From Bacteroidota bacterium (GTDB lineage Bacteria; Bacteroidota; Bacteroidia; Chitinophagales; LD1): 36,970 nucleotides of DNA. The DNA lies in assembly GCA_025963485.1 (NCBI GenBank), contig JAOQAO010000093.1:1-36970 (forward strand). Reading direction: 5' to 3'. Shown here piece by piece: positions 16,612 through 24,086 of the stretch. The notes beneath the pieces are model-generated. The model ran no database searches and was not told the origin of the DNA. It saw only the letters and a list, made by a program, of their open reading frames with translations. How positions within the stretch are numbered: the stretch's first letter is position 1; each line of letters begins with the position of its first letter. The position numbers were made by a program, and so were the translations under genes.

Positions 16612-16641
16612 CTTGTTTCCCTTAATTATAAAACCCTGTAT

Positions 16642-17199
16642 CTAAAGATTACCTGACCGCTCATAGTATAACGCTACCACGCCGGAATGGAAGGTTTTTG
16701 TTTTTACAAGGTTGAGACCGATCTTATTCTGAATGCCCTGAAATAATACCAAACCACTACCCAATACAACGGGGTGAATGCAAAGCCGGTATTCATCGAT
16801 CAGATCAGCCTGAGTCAGTTGTGCTATGAGAGACGGGCTGCCTACTACGATGCTTTCGCCAGCCAGTTGCTTGAGCTTCATGACCTCTTCTGTCAGTTCT
16901 CCCTGCGCAAGTGTCGCATTTTTCCAATCCACGTGTTGAAGCGTTCTGGAGAAAACGATCTTTGTGGCATTGTTCATCAGTATTGCAAAGTCATCCATTG
17001 GCTTATTGCCGGTAGGATGGCTGACCATAGGTGGCCAGGCCGACTCCATGAGCTGATAAGTGATGCGGCCCATCAACTGCGGACCGGTCTCCCTCATTTG
17101 CTCATTGTAATGTTCATGCAGCTCATCAGTGACGACCCCAGCTGTATGATCGCAATACCCGTCGAGGGTGATGTTCATGGAAGCGATTAATTTTCTCAT
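16642..17199 (-). CDS. Dihydrofolate-reductase-like (RibD C-terminal) protein
   Basis: The product is 185 residues with the YwjB/YyaP-type fold: MRKLIASMNITLDGYCDH at the start, MGRITYQLME for the nucleotide-binding loop, KIVFSRTLQHVDWKNA, ESIVVGSPSLIAQLTQADLIDEYRLCIHPVVLGSGLVLF near the end. This family is related to the reductase domain of RibD and to dihydrofolate reductase and usually uses NAD(P)H. The true substrate is unknown. Soluble, single gene. Confidence 0.85.
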   Translation of the reverse strand: MRKLIASMNITLDGYCDHTAGVVTDELHEHYNEQMRETGPQLMGRITYQLMESAWPPMVSHPTGNKPMDDFAILMNNATKIVFSRTLQHVDWKNATLAQGELTEEVMKLKQLAGESIVVGSPSLIAQLTQADLIDEYRLCIHPVVLGSGLVLFQGIQNKIGLNLVKTKTFHSGVVALYYERSGNL

Positions 17200-17325
17200 G
17201 GGATAGTTGGATTTGATATCACTATCTGTAATATAAAAACAAAAGAGCAGCCGATGAAATTTTCAGAATCCCTTTTCATTATATTTAACCTGCAACCAAC
17301 TATAGCACCCCGATAAAACACCACT

Positions 17326-17742
17326 ATGGGCAAACCAGCTAAAATAAAAACGACGGAAAATGACGCGAGTGTCGAGGACTTCATAAATACTATCGATGGT
17401 GACCAAAAGCGCGAGGACAGTCATGCCATCATCAAGCTGATGCAAAAGGCTACCAAGGAAAAGCCTAAGATGTGGGGCGCCTCGATCATTGGCTTTGGGA
17501 ATATACGGTACCAAAGCCCCTCATCAGGCAGGGAGGTAGACTGGATGAAGATCGGCTTCTCTCCCCGCAAGGCAAACCTATCTCTATATCTCATGGGCCT
17601 CTATGGTCCGGAGCGCGATGTACTGCTACAAAAACTCGGTAAGCACAAGACTGGCACCGGTTGCATTTATATCAATAAGCTGGAGGACATAGATATGAAG
17701 GTCCTGGAGCAGATGATCAATGCTGCTGTGAAAGCAAAATAA
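17326..17742 (+). CDS. DUF1801 family protein
   Basis: The product is 138 residues with the DUF1801 layout: helical start (ASVEDFINTIDGDQKREDSHAIIKLMQKAT), MWGASIIGFGNIRY, then WMKIGFSPRKANLSLYLMGL and the C-terminal LGKHKTGTGCIYINKLEDIDMKVLEQMI. It shares the S-h-Y-h-M-G core and the final K-x-L-x-D-I-x-x-x-V-L helix with the protein at 13953. A weak -7 box (TATATTTA) lies at 17280-17287. Function not established. Confidence 0.8.
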   Translation: MGKPAKIKTTENDASVEDFINTIDGDQKREDSHAIIKLMQKATKEKPKMWGASIIGFGNIRYQSPSSGREVDWMKIGFSPRKANLSLYLMGLYGPERDVLLQKLGKHKTGTGCIYINKLEDIDMKVLEQMINAAVKAK

Positions 17743-17765
17743 GCTGACACCATAAACTTTCCCAT

Positions 17766-18167
17766 ATGTCCACAAGCAACTTCACCTTCCTCCTCCTAGC
17801 GCTGGTGACCGGTGCGCTGATACCGATACAGGCACAGACCAATGCTGGATTTAGCCGCGCTATAGGCAATCCATATATCACCGGGCTCATGGTCTTTGTG
17901 GTGAGTATGGTCCTCTTTGTATTATTGTCGCGTACAGCATTGCCGCCCGTTGCGAACTTTAAACAAGCACCGCTCTACACATATCTCGGTGGTATCATCG
18001 TGCTTACTTATGTGGTGATGATCACGATACTCGTGCCTCGTATAGGTGTAGGTAGTGCCATAGGACTGATCGTGACTGGCCAGATCATATGTGCGGTAGC
18101 GAATCCTGTCCCAATCCCACTTGCAACCCGACCACACAAATTGTACTTTAGCATAGTAAATGAATAG
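17766..18167 (+). CDS. YdcZ/DUF606-like membrane protein, C-terminally truncated
   Basis: The product is 133 residues. It follows the YdcZ (DMT superfamily) pattern: LLLALVTGALIPIQAQTNAGFSRAIGNPYITGLMVFVVSMVLFVLL, then YLGGIIVLTYVVMITILVPRIGVGSAIGLIVTGQIICA. After GQII the family normally continues through DHFG and one more helix. Here the sequence turns into a proline-rich, unrelated tail (ANPVPIPLATRPHKLYFSIVNE) of about 22 residues, so about one helix is missing. Neither of the other two frames restores the usual end. It may be a decayed or half-functional transporter. It overlaps the DUF4256 gene start. Confidence 0.7.
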   Translation: MSTSNFTFLLLALVTGALIPIQAQTNAGFSRAIGNPYITGLMVFVVSMVLFVLLSRTALPPVANFKQAPLYTYLGGIIVLTYVVMITILVPRIGVGSAIGLIVTGQIICAVANPVPIPLATRPHKLYFSIVNE

Positions 18168-18726
18168 CATGAAAAAGGAATTGCCAGCCAAAGAACGTGA
18201 AACACTACTCAAAACATTGAAGGCCCGTTTTGAGAAACACATGAGCCGTCACAAAGGCCTCGACTGGGTCAAAGTACAAGCCAAACTGGAAGCCGCGCCA
18301 GCCAAACTCTGGTCGCTCTATGAAATGGAGGACACGGGTGGTGAACCGGATGTGGTAGCTTATGATAAAAAGGCTGGCGAATTCATTTTCTACGATTGTT
18401 CACCGGAAAGTCCCTCCGGCCGCCGCAGCTTTTGCTACGACCGCAAAGCATTGGACTCAAGAAAAGAGCATAAGCCAAAAAATAATGCCCTGGAGGCAGC
18501 TGCTGATATGGGCATCGAACTGCTGACAGAAGACGAGTACCGCGAATTGCAGAAGCTAGGAACATTCGATACCAAAACATCAAGCTGGATCAAAACACCT
18601 GCTGAGATCAGGAAACTCGGAGGTGCCATCTTTTGTGATCGCCGCTATGATACTGTCTTCACATATCACAACGGTGCAGAATCATATTATGCGGGAAGGG
18701 CCTTCCGTGGTTCGCTGAGGGTCTGA
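18160..18726 (+). CDS. DUF4256 family protein
   Basis: The product is 188 residues, matching DUF4256 along its length: LLKTLKARFEKHMSRHKGLDWVKVQAKL, LWSLYEMEDTGGEPDVV, EFIFYDCSPESPSGRRSFCYDRKAL, MGIELLTEDEYRELQKLG, and the end FTYHNGAESYYAGRAFRGSLRV. The ATG at 18160 overlaps the YdcZ-like stop by eight bases; an ATG at 18169 lies one base after that stop and is equally possible. Soluble, unknown role. It converges on the regulator gene with only nine bases between the stops. Confidence 0.85.
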   Translation: MNSMKKELPAKERETLLKTLKARFEKHMSRHKGLDWVKVQAKLEAAPAKLWSLYEMEDTGGEPDVVAYDKKAGEFIFYDCSPESPSGRRSFCYDRKALDSRKEHKPKNNALEAAADMGIELLTEDEYRELQKLGTFDTKTSSWIKTPAEIRKLGGAIFCDRRYDTVFTYHNGAESYYAGRAFRGSLRV

Positions 18727-18735
18727 GGGGGAAAT

Positions 18736-19632
18736 TCAAATACCGTCACTGTTGATCTCCAGTTTATAGCCTTTGCCGTGTATGTTGACGAGCTTGATAT
18801 CCGGATCACTTTCCAGCCTTTTCCTGAGCCTTGAGATAAACATATCCAGGCTCCTGCCTACTATCACACCTTCATCCTCCCATATCTCCTTTTGGAGCCT
18901 CTTCCTGTCGATGACCTGATTGGGAGTATTCGCAAAAATGCTCAGTATCTTCGCCTCTTTGACCGTTAGTACCGTCTCCTCTTCATCAAACTTCAGGATC
19001 TGATCCCCCGCAAAGAAAAGGTACCTGCCCATCTCGATCCCCGCTTTTTCTGTTGTAGCTATCTCATTTCCCCCGATTTGAGGTATGTGCTTTTGCTTTT
19101 TATATCCACCGACACCGAGCAGCAATAAGCCGATTCCGAAAATGCTTATTCCACCTATGTAAAGGCCCTTAACAGTATACCCTTTATCCTCCTCAAACCT
19201 GATATCAATACAATAAGGCCTGGCCGGTTGATCGCGTCCCATGCAAGGCTTTATGCTTTCCTCCTGCGGACCCATCACGACATATCCATATCTCACGGTG
19301 TCGGTTTTGCCATCGAGCACATTTACAACGTATCTGGAGGGAAGCTTATTATCGGCGATAACCTTATCAATAATATGGACCAAAGAATCAGGCTTGAATG
19401 AAAAGCTGCTCTCAAAAGGGATCTGAAATTCACTGGCTGATATCCGGCTCACAGGTGCGATCTGCGAAGTGCTATCCCCTGTATATCGCAGTATCTGATG
19501 GGCTATATTTCTCATCACGATGACTTCCTTAGCGGCATCAAACTCGCTTTTCCCCGCTTTCTTCATGGTAAAAGCTGCTATGACCATAAGTAAACCGATG
19601 GCTATAGCTATTGAACATACTTTCTTCATCAT
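18736..19632 (-). CDS. Membrane-anchored winged-helix regulator
   Basis: The product is 298 residues from ATG 19632 (ATG 19629 equally likely); an earlier in-frame start at 19680 adds a non-membrane stretch and is not favoured. Order: membrane helix about 4-22, periplasmic domain about 23-155 with two cysteines (130 and 141), second helix about 157-176, linker, then an OmpR/PhoB-type winged helix at about 215-294 (TVKEAKILSIFANTPNQVIDRKRLQKEIW...SLDMFISRLRKRLESDPDIKLVNIHGKGYKL). It resembles ToxR/CadC regulators but with the DNA-binding domain at the C-terminus and the sensor first. No receiver domain. It is divergent from the propeller gene and the repeat array at 19658-19719 is its likely binding site. 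Confidence 0.85.
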   Translation of the reverse strand: MMKKVCSIAIAIGLLMVIAAFTMKKAGKSEFDAAKEVIVMRNIAHQILRYTGDSTSQIAPVSRISASEFQIPFESSFSFKPDSLVHIIDKVIADNKLPSRYVVNVLDGKTDTVRYGYVVMGPQEESIKPCMGRDQPARPYCIDIRFEEDKGYTVKGLYIGGISIFGIGLLLLGVGGYKKQKHIPQIGGNEIATTEKAGIEMGRYLFFAGDQILKFDEEETVLTVKEAKILSIFANTPNQVIDRKRLQKEIWEDEGVIVGRSLDMFISRLRKRLESDPDIKLVNIHGKGYKLEINSDGI

Positions 19633-19657
19633 ATTCAAAAATAGAAAGTTACCACTG

Positions 19658-19719
19658 TTTGCCAGTGGTTTTACAATCATTTTACAACCTTGTTACACTT
19701 GTTTTACTCTCGTTTTGCG
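19658..19719. promoter_or_regulatory. Direct repeats every 11 bp, PhoB-box-like array
   Basis: Heptamers start at 19669 (TTTTACA), 19680 (TTTTACA), 19691 (TGTTACA), 19702 (TTTTACT) and 19713 (TTTTGCG), each exactly 11 bp after the last. A weaker one (TTTGCCA) precedes at 19658. Seven-base direct repeats with four-base spacers are the known layout of PhoB/OmpR-type sites, and the divergent gene encodes such a winged helix. The last unit overlaps the -33 box of the propeller gene. Confidence 0.65.
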
Positions 19720-19747
19720 CTTATCTCTCGTAAGGCAGGTAAATTTG
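19714..19747 (+). promoter_or_regulatory. Promoter of the propeller gene
   Basis: TTTG (19714-19717), 22 bases, then TAAATTTG (19740-19747) fits the Bacteroidota form. The repeat array ends on the -33 box, as expected for an activator site touching RNA polymerase. The leader to ATG 19787 is about 30 nt. Confidence 0.55.
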
Positions 19748-19786
19748 TGTTCATCAATTACTCATCATTCATCAAATCAAAAGTCT

Positions 19787-21214
19787 ATGTATAAGCTAAT
19801 CTGTCCGCTGCTGTTATTGACAGCTATCACTTCTCCTTTTTGTAGCCAGAATAAGGTCGCCCAAAACAGCTCCTCCCTACCCGCTAGTGACGATGGGAAA
19901 CCGAAAATAATCAATCCCGAAGGCAAAACGCCATTCCCCTATCGACACTCGGTAGATCAAGGTTTGCAGGACAAGTCCGGGAATCTCTGGTTTGGCACTT
20001 CGGATGGGATATTTCGCTATGACGGGCGGTCGTTTACTAATTATTGGGTGATGGACGGCTTGTATACTGATCACGTCACGAGGATATTAGCGGACAAGGC
20101 CGGTAATATCTGGTTTGGCGCCCATGGCGGCATCGTCCGCTACGATCCCGAAGCTTCAGCCCTGACGGGTACTCTATCATTTAGCAGTGTAAAAATACAA
20201 GCTGGCAACGGCGGATTTCTGACGGACAACATAAGCAATCTGGATGCTCCGGAAATAAGAAATCCCATCACACAGATGATGGAAGACAGACATGGTGCTA
20301 TATGGTTTGGTGCCGGATATAATGTGTATCGCACCGATGGGAGATCCGGAGCAGCTATCACCACCTGCGTCGGCGATTTCCTGAAACGTGAAAAGGTGCA
20401 ATATCACTGCGCTAATCCGGAGGACTTTAGTGTCTGCTGTATGTATGAGGACAAACAGGGGAATATACTGATATCCACCAGCGCATGCAGTTGTGGCCCC
20501 AGTGTCAGTTATCGCCTGGAGGGAAGCAGGGCCACCCACCCCTGTGTTTTAAACAGCTGCAATCACGACCTGCACAAGCCGCAGGAATATGCGGCACACT
20601 ACAAAGAGATCGATGCATCTTTCAGCAAAATAACAAGCGAAGATGGCAACACGCGTATAGCCTTTACGACAGTATTAGAAGATAAAGCAGGTACCGTCTG
20701 GCTTGGGACTGACAGTGGAGCATATAAATACGATGGCAAGCATTTTACACGGTTTACGAAAAACGATGCCCTTAGTCAAAGTGCCGTTGTCGCTATATAT
20801 GAAGATAAAAAGGGGAATATATGGTTTGCTACCGGTGAGGATGTACACTTCCAGGGGCATGGGGTATTCCGCTATGACCCATCAGCTTCTGTCAAAGCGG
20901 GGTCCCCGTCCATTTCACAGTTCACTACAAAGGATGGCCTCTGTAGCAAAGCTATCTTTACAAATAACATCATGACAGCTATTTCTGAAGATAATGCAGG
21001 CAGGGTGTGGTTCGCCGGATATGGGGGCATCTGTTATTATGATGGCAAGGCCTTTCGTAATTTTACAAAGGCGGATAACTTTAACGAACAACCCGTCAAC
21101 TTCATACTAAAAGAAAAAACGGGGAGTATATGGTTTGGTGCATGGGAACTGGGATTGTACCGCTATGATGGCAAGTCACTCACCTCCTTCACAGAAAACA
21201 AGCCGGGACTATAA
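19787..21214 (+). CDS. Free-standing periplasmic propeller (Reg_prop repeats)
   Basis: The product is 475 residues from MYKLICPLLLLTAITSPFCSQ, a signal peptide; a longer upstream frame runs through the promoter and is rejected. It contains seven to eight repeats of the two-component-regulator propeller type, each near D-K-x-G-x-h-W-F-G-T-x-x-G-h-x-R-Y-D-G: DKSGNLWFGTSDGIFRYDG, DKAGNIWFGAHGGIVRYD, DRHGAIWFGAGYNVYRTDG, DKAGTVWLGTDSGAYKYDG, DKKGNIWFAT, DNAGRVWFAGYGGICYYDG, EKTGSIWFGAWELGLYRYDG. In hybrid two-component sensors such propellers are joined to a kinase; here there is no membrane helix or kinase after them. A Cys-rich insert lies mid-protein (STSACSCG). Likely a periplasmic sensor or binding partner of the divergent regulator. 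Confidence 0.85.
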   Translation: MYKLICPLLLLTAITSPFCSQNKVAQNSSSLPASDDGKPKIINPEGKTPFPYRHSVDQGLQDKSGNLWFGTSDGIFRYDGRSFTNYWVMDGLYTDHVTRILADKAGNIWFGAHGGIVRYDPEASALTGTLSFSSVKIQAGNGGFLTDNISNLDAPEIRNPITQMMEDRHGAIWFGAGYNVYRTDGRSGAAITTCVGDFLKREKVQYHCANPEDFSVCCMYEDKQGNILISTSACSCGPSVSYRLEGSRATHPCVLNSCNHDLHKPQEYAAHYKEIDASFSKITSEDGNTRIAFTTVLEDKAGTVWLGTDSGAYKYDGKHFTRFTKNDALSQSAVVAIYEDKKGNIWFATGEDVHFQGHGVFRYDPSASVKAGSPSISQFTTKDGLCSKAIFTNNIMTAISEDNAGRVWFAGYGGICYYDGKAFRNFTKADNFNEQPVNFILKEKTGSIWFGAWELGLYRYDGKSLTSFTENKPGL

Positions 21215-21350
21215 CGCAATAACATTCACACACTTATGCTTAATCCACCTCGTTTGGCACGATGCTTGGATTCATAGGGTTATAATCACATCTTATCAGT
21301 CATAAGACAGATAGCTACCATTGTGGCGGCTATTAATTTTCTAACTAAAA

Positions 21351-21959
21351 ATGGAAAGCAAGATGAAAACTTCAAAAATGAAATCCGCCCTGATCGCCAG
21401 TATACTGGGTATCGCGACGGTGATCGGCAGTGTCACTCCAGCTATGGCAGGTGCACCGGTCCTGACAGTAGAGAAAACGGATATCAATAAAGACCTCACG
21501 CGGGTAAATAAAACACATGAACGTGTCCTCACACTGCAATCACAGCTCAAAGGTGACCGCAAGGCAGGCCTAAATACAGTTGCGCTGCAAAAGGAACTGA
21601 GAAAGGCAAAAGCCGACGAAACACAAGCTAAAGCTTATCTCCGTGCCGATAAGAAGGACCTGCTGATGGATCATCAGAACTATATTAATGAGCAGAGGGC
21701 CGAATTGCGCCACGACCGGAATACTTTGGTCAAAACAAGCTTTGATGTAAAAAAGGCAAAGCCTGAAAAAAGCACCGCGCTCAGGAAAACCAGAATGGAG
21801 ATCAACGATGACAAACTGGCCCTGACACAGGCTAAGACCACACGTAATAATGATCTGCTCGCAGCCAATGCGAAAATAGAAAAGGTACAAGGCCAGAATG
21901 TCGCAGTGCTCAAGACGGAAAACGCCGGAGCCAAGCTGCAAAACCTTGCGATGAAATAA
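21351..21959 (+). CDS. Secreted coiled-coil protein
   Basis: The product is 202 residues. It has a signal peptide ending TPAMAGAP (ATGs at 21351, 21363 and 21378 are all possible starts). The rest is almost wholly charged helix: TDINKDLTRVNKTHERVLTLQSQLKGDRK, LQKELRKAKADETQAKAYLRADKKDLL, and so on, with Lys, Asp, Glu, Arg and few aromatic residues. It looks like a periplasmic coiled-coil or an extended stress-type envelope protein. No family assigned. A strong hairpin terminator follows 15 bp after the stop. Confidence 0.75.
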   Translation: MESKMKTSKMKSALIASILGIATVIGSVTPAMAGAPVLTVEKTDINKDLTRVNKTHERVLTLQSQLKGDRKAGLNTVALQKELRKAKADETQAKAYLRADKKDLLMDHQNYINEQRAELRHDRNTLVKTSFDVKKAKPEKSTALRKTRMEINDDKLALTQAKTTRNNDLLAANAKIEKVQGQNVAVLKTENAGAKLQNLAMK

Positions 21960-21974
21960 GCAGAGGTTTTCATA

Positions 21975-22016
21975 AATAAAACAGGGTTTCTGTCTCGGAC
22001 AGAACCCTGTTTTATT
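21975..22016. terminator. Bidirectional terminator between convergent genes
   Basis: AATAAAACAGGGTT...CTGTC and GACAG...AACCCTGTTTTATT pair over 19 bp with one bulged T and a three-base loop. It lies between the convergent coiled-coil and glutathione-peroxidase genes. A-rich left and T-rich right flanks serve both strands. Confidence 0.85.
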
Positions 22017-22034
22017 GTAAGTGTCAAGGGCTTA

Positions 22035-22871
22035 TCAGTGCTGAACAGCACATTTAATAGTCTTATCCATCGTAGCACTTGTAGCCCTGATGAAATATAG
22101 CCCCGACGGTATATTCGATACCGGATAGTCTATATTTTTGCTTACCGCCACTTCGCCTTTAAAGATATTGCCAATCAGCCGGCCTTCCAGCGTATAGATA
22201 TTGATGTCCATCTGCTGAGAGATAGCCGTCTCGATATGCAGTGCTATGTTAGTATTGGCAGGATTGGCAGAAAGCATGCTGAACTTATTTTGATCTGCCG
22301 CACCACCCTCAATGCCTGTATTAACGGAAGCAGAATCAGCTACTATCCAATCCGTAATAGCCGGATCAAGCGGGCTTATAGGGCTATCATACCAGGCGAC
22401 CCAATTGCCCTGGCGGTCTATGAGATATTTATTGAAATTCCATGTCACTGATCTGTCGGCTACACCATTCAGGTACGCACGCTCCAGCCATTTGTAGACG
22501 GGAGTAGTATCTACCCCCTTGGTTTTGACAGAGGCCATGATCTGAAAATTGACATTATAGTGGCCACAAGTAGCTACGACCTGCGAGTCTGTCCCCTTCT
22601 GATGGCCAAAATCATCACAGGGAAAACCTACGATCGCAAAATTGTAACGTGCGGAATAAATACTATCCAGCTGGCTCAGCGGCGCGAACTCCGGAGTATA
22701 AGTGCAGAAGCTGGCCACATTGACCACCATCAGTTTTTTGCCTGCATACTGCGACATATTGATCGTATCTCCTGCGATACTGGGCCAACTGTAGTCATAA
22801 ATAGTTCCGGTCTGAGCAGTTACTTTTAAACAGAAGCCGATGATCAGGAGTAGCGTAAATTTCAATTTCAT
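22035..22871 (-). CDS. T9SS-secreted glutathione peroxidase-like protein
   Basis: The product is 278 residues. Signal peptide 1-19 (ending VTAQ). Residues about 22-180 are a glutathione-peroxidase thioredoxin fold: VNVASFCTYT with peroxidatic Cys56, GFPCDDFGHQ with Gln91, and TWNFNKYLID with Trp144 and Asn145, the full Cys-Gln-Trp-Asn tetrad (Cys variant, no selenocysteine). Residues about 200-278 are a T9SS type A sorting domain (SANPANTNIALHIE...DINIYTLEGRLIG...YPVSNIPSGLYFIRATSATMDKTIKCAVQH). So it should leave the cell through the type IX system and reduce peroxides outside. The fusion is unusual for this enzyme family. Confidence 0.9.
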   Translation of the reverse strand: MKLKFTLLLIIGFCLKVTAQTGTIYDYSWPSIAGDTINMSQYAGKKLMVVNVASFCTYTPEFAPLSQLDSIYSARYNFAIVGFPCDDFGHQKGTDSQVVATCGHYNVNFQIMASVKTKGVDTTPVYKWLERAYLNGVADRSVTWNFNKYLIDRQGNWVAWYDSPISPLDPAITDWIVADSASVNTGIEGGAADQNKFSMLSANPANTNIALHIETAISQQMDINIYTLEGRLIGNIFKGEVAVSKNIDYPVSNIPSGLYFIRATSATMDKTIKCAVQH

Positions 22872-22978
22872 TTTATTGGGTTTTAGAATTCGGAGTTGAG
22901 TATAGTTTATAAAGATATTGTATTACATTAATATAGGCTGTTAAATAAATGTGATCCCGTATAAGCCAACTCGCCTGA

Positions 22979-23959
22979 CTAAATCACAGCTTCCTTATTA
23001 TACCTGCTCTTATATTCTACCGGCGACATACCTGTGATCTTTCTAAACACCTCCCGAAACGCTTTCACATCCGAATATCCTACCTCATACATCACTTCAT
23101 TGATAGTTTTCCGGCTCGTTTCGAGAGCCTTCTTGGCTGATTCGATCTTCACACGCTGGGCATACTCCAGCGGCGTATTTCCTGTAGCCTTGATAAATCT
23201 CCTATCGAAATTACGCCTGCCTACAGCAAATCTCAAAGACAGTTCCTCCATCGATATCTTGTCATGGAGATGAGCCTCAATATAGGCCTGCACCTCTTTC
23301 ACCATTTCATCTCCGTGCTGCTTCTGCCCGGTGAATATGATAAATGCCGATTGACTCTTCCTGTCCATCTCTATCTGAAAAACCTTGGAGCAATAAATAG
23401 CTGTCTGCCTGTCATAATATTTTTCGACGAGATAGATCATGAGGTTGAGAAAAGAATAAGCGCCACCATTGGTATAGATGCCATCTTCATCAGTGATCAG
23501 CCTATCTGTCTGTAAATCTACATCAGGAAACATATTCCTGAAATTTTCCGCCATTGCCCAATGCGTAGAACAGCTTTTACCTTCGAGCAAACCAGCTGAT
23601 GCCAGCAGAAACGCGCCTGTGCATATACTCGCTACCGCTGCGCCATTTTTATACTGTGCCGCGATCCATTCTATCAACGGCTTATTCCCTTTCACTGCTT
23701 TCTGATAGTTATGGTTCAATGATGGGATGATAATGAGATCGGTTTTTGCGATAGCAGAAATATTTGTGTGAGGCTTCACACTAAACAGTCCCTCATAGAA
23801 ATCCACCTTCTTTGAAATACCTGCCAGCTGTATCGTAAACATTTGCTTTCTGCCCAGCCCTTTCCAATAGTCATTGGCCCTCGTAAATATCTTGTAGGCG
23901 CCAACTATACTGCTCAGGTTATTCTCCCCATCGGGAACGATAATTGTCAGATGTTTCAT
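22979..23959 (-). CDS. GlxA-type AraC-family regulator
   Basis: The product is 326 residues from ATG 23959; a longer frame to 24052 runs through the promoter. The N-terminal half is a DJ-1/PfpI (GATase1-like) domain with VASICTGAFLLASAGLLEGKSCSTHW, including the cysteine at the nucleophile elbow. The C-terminal quarter has two AraC helix-turn-helix units (KISMEELSLRFAVGRRNFDRRFIKATGNTPLEYAQRVKIESAKKAL and TINEVMYEVGYSDVKAFREVFRKITGMSPVEYKSRY). The gene is divergent from two SRPBCC genes, with three TGTCCA sites between, so it likely activates them. The ligand is unknown. Confidence 0.92.
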   Translation of the reverse strand: MKHLTIIVPDGENNLSSIVGAYKIFTRANDYWKGLGRKQMFTIQLAGISKKVDFYEGLFSVKPHTNISAIAKTDLIIIPSLNHNYQKAVKGNKPLIEWIAAQYKNGAAVASICTGAFLLASAGLLEGKSCSTHWAMAENFRNMFPDVDLQTDRLITDEDGIYTNGGAYSFLNLMIYLVEKYYDRQTAIYCSKVFQIEMDRKSQSAFIIFTGQKQHGDEMVKEVQAYIEAHLHDKISMEELSLRFAVGRRNFDRRFIKATGNTPLEYAQRVKIESAKKALETSRKTINEVMYEVGYSDVKAFREVFRKITGMSPVEYKSRYNKEAVI

Positions 23960-23973
23960 GATGATCTTTTTGA

Positions 23974-23981
23974 CAAAGATA
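23974..23981 (-). promoter_or_regulatory. -7 box of the AraC-family gene
   Basis: TATCTTTG on the minus strand fits TANNTTTG; TTG lies 20 bases upstream (24002-24004) within the operator region. Leader about 10 nt before ATG 23959. Confidence 0.5.
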
Positions 23982-23990
23982 CAGAAACAC

Positions 23991-24053
23991 ATTGTCCAAA
24001 TCAACCCACTACAATGTCCATTTAGCACCTCATATAAGTCATATTTGGACAAT
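23991..24053. promoter_or_regulatory. AraC-type operator: two direct and one inverted site
   Basis: ATTGTCCAAAT (23991-24001) is the exact reverse complement of ATTTGGACAAT (24043-24053). A third copy, AATGTCCATTT, starts at 24013. The TGTCCA cores at 23994 and 24015 are 21 bp apart, the spacing of classical AraC half-sites (araI1/I2). The distal copy is inverted and adjoins the -7 box of the SRPBCC gene. The site lies between the divergent AraC-family and SRPBCC genes. Confidence 0.65.
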
Positions 24054-24060
24054 ACCTTTG
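24053..24060 (+). promoter_or_regulatory. -7 box of the SRPBCC gene pair
   Basis: TACCTTTG fits TANNTTTG. There is no TTTG at the -33 distance; the inverted TTTGGACA site abuts it instead. This is what an activator-dependent promoter would look like. Confidence 0.5.
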
Positions 24061-24086
24061 CATTATAAAATCAAAAACTATATCCA

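Noticed and set aside
19651-19669. ACCACTG / CAGTGGT 7-bp inverted repeat beside the phased array
   Set aside because: Real as sequence, but it overlaps the edge of the 11-bp repeat array and has no T-tract. I could not decide whether it has a separate role, so it is not listed as its own feature.
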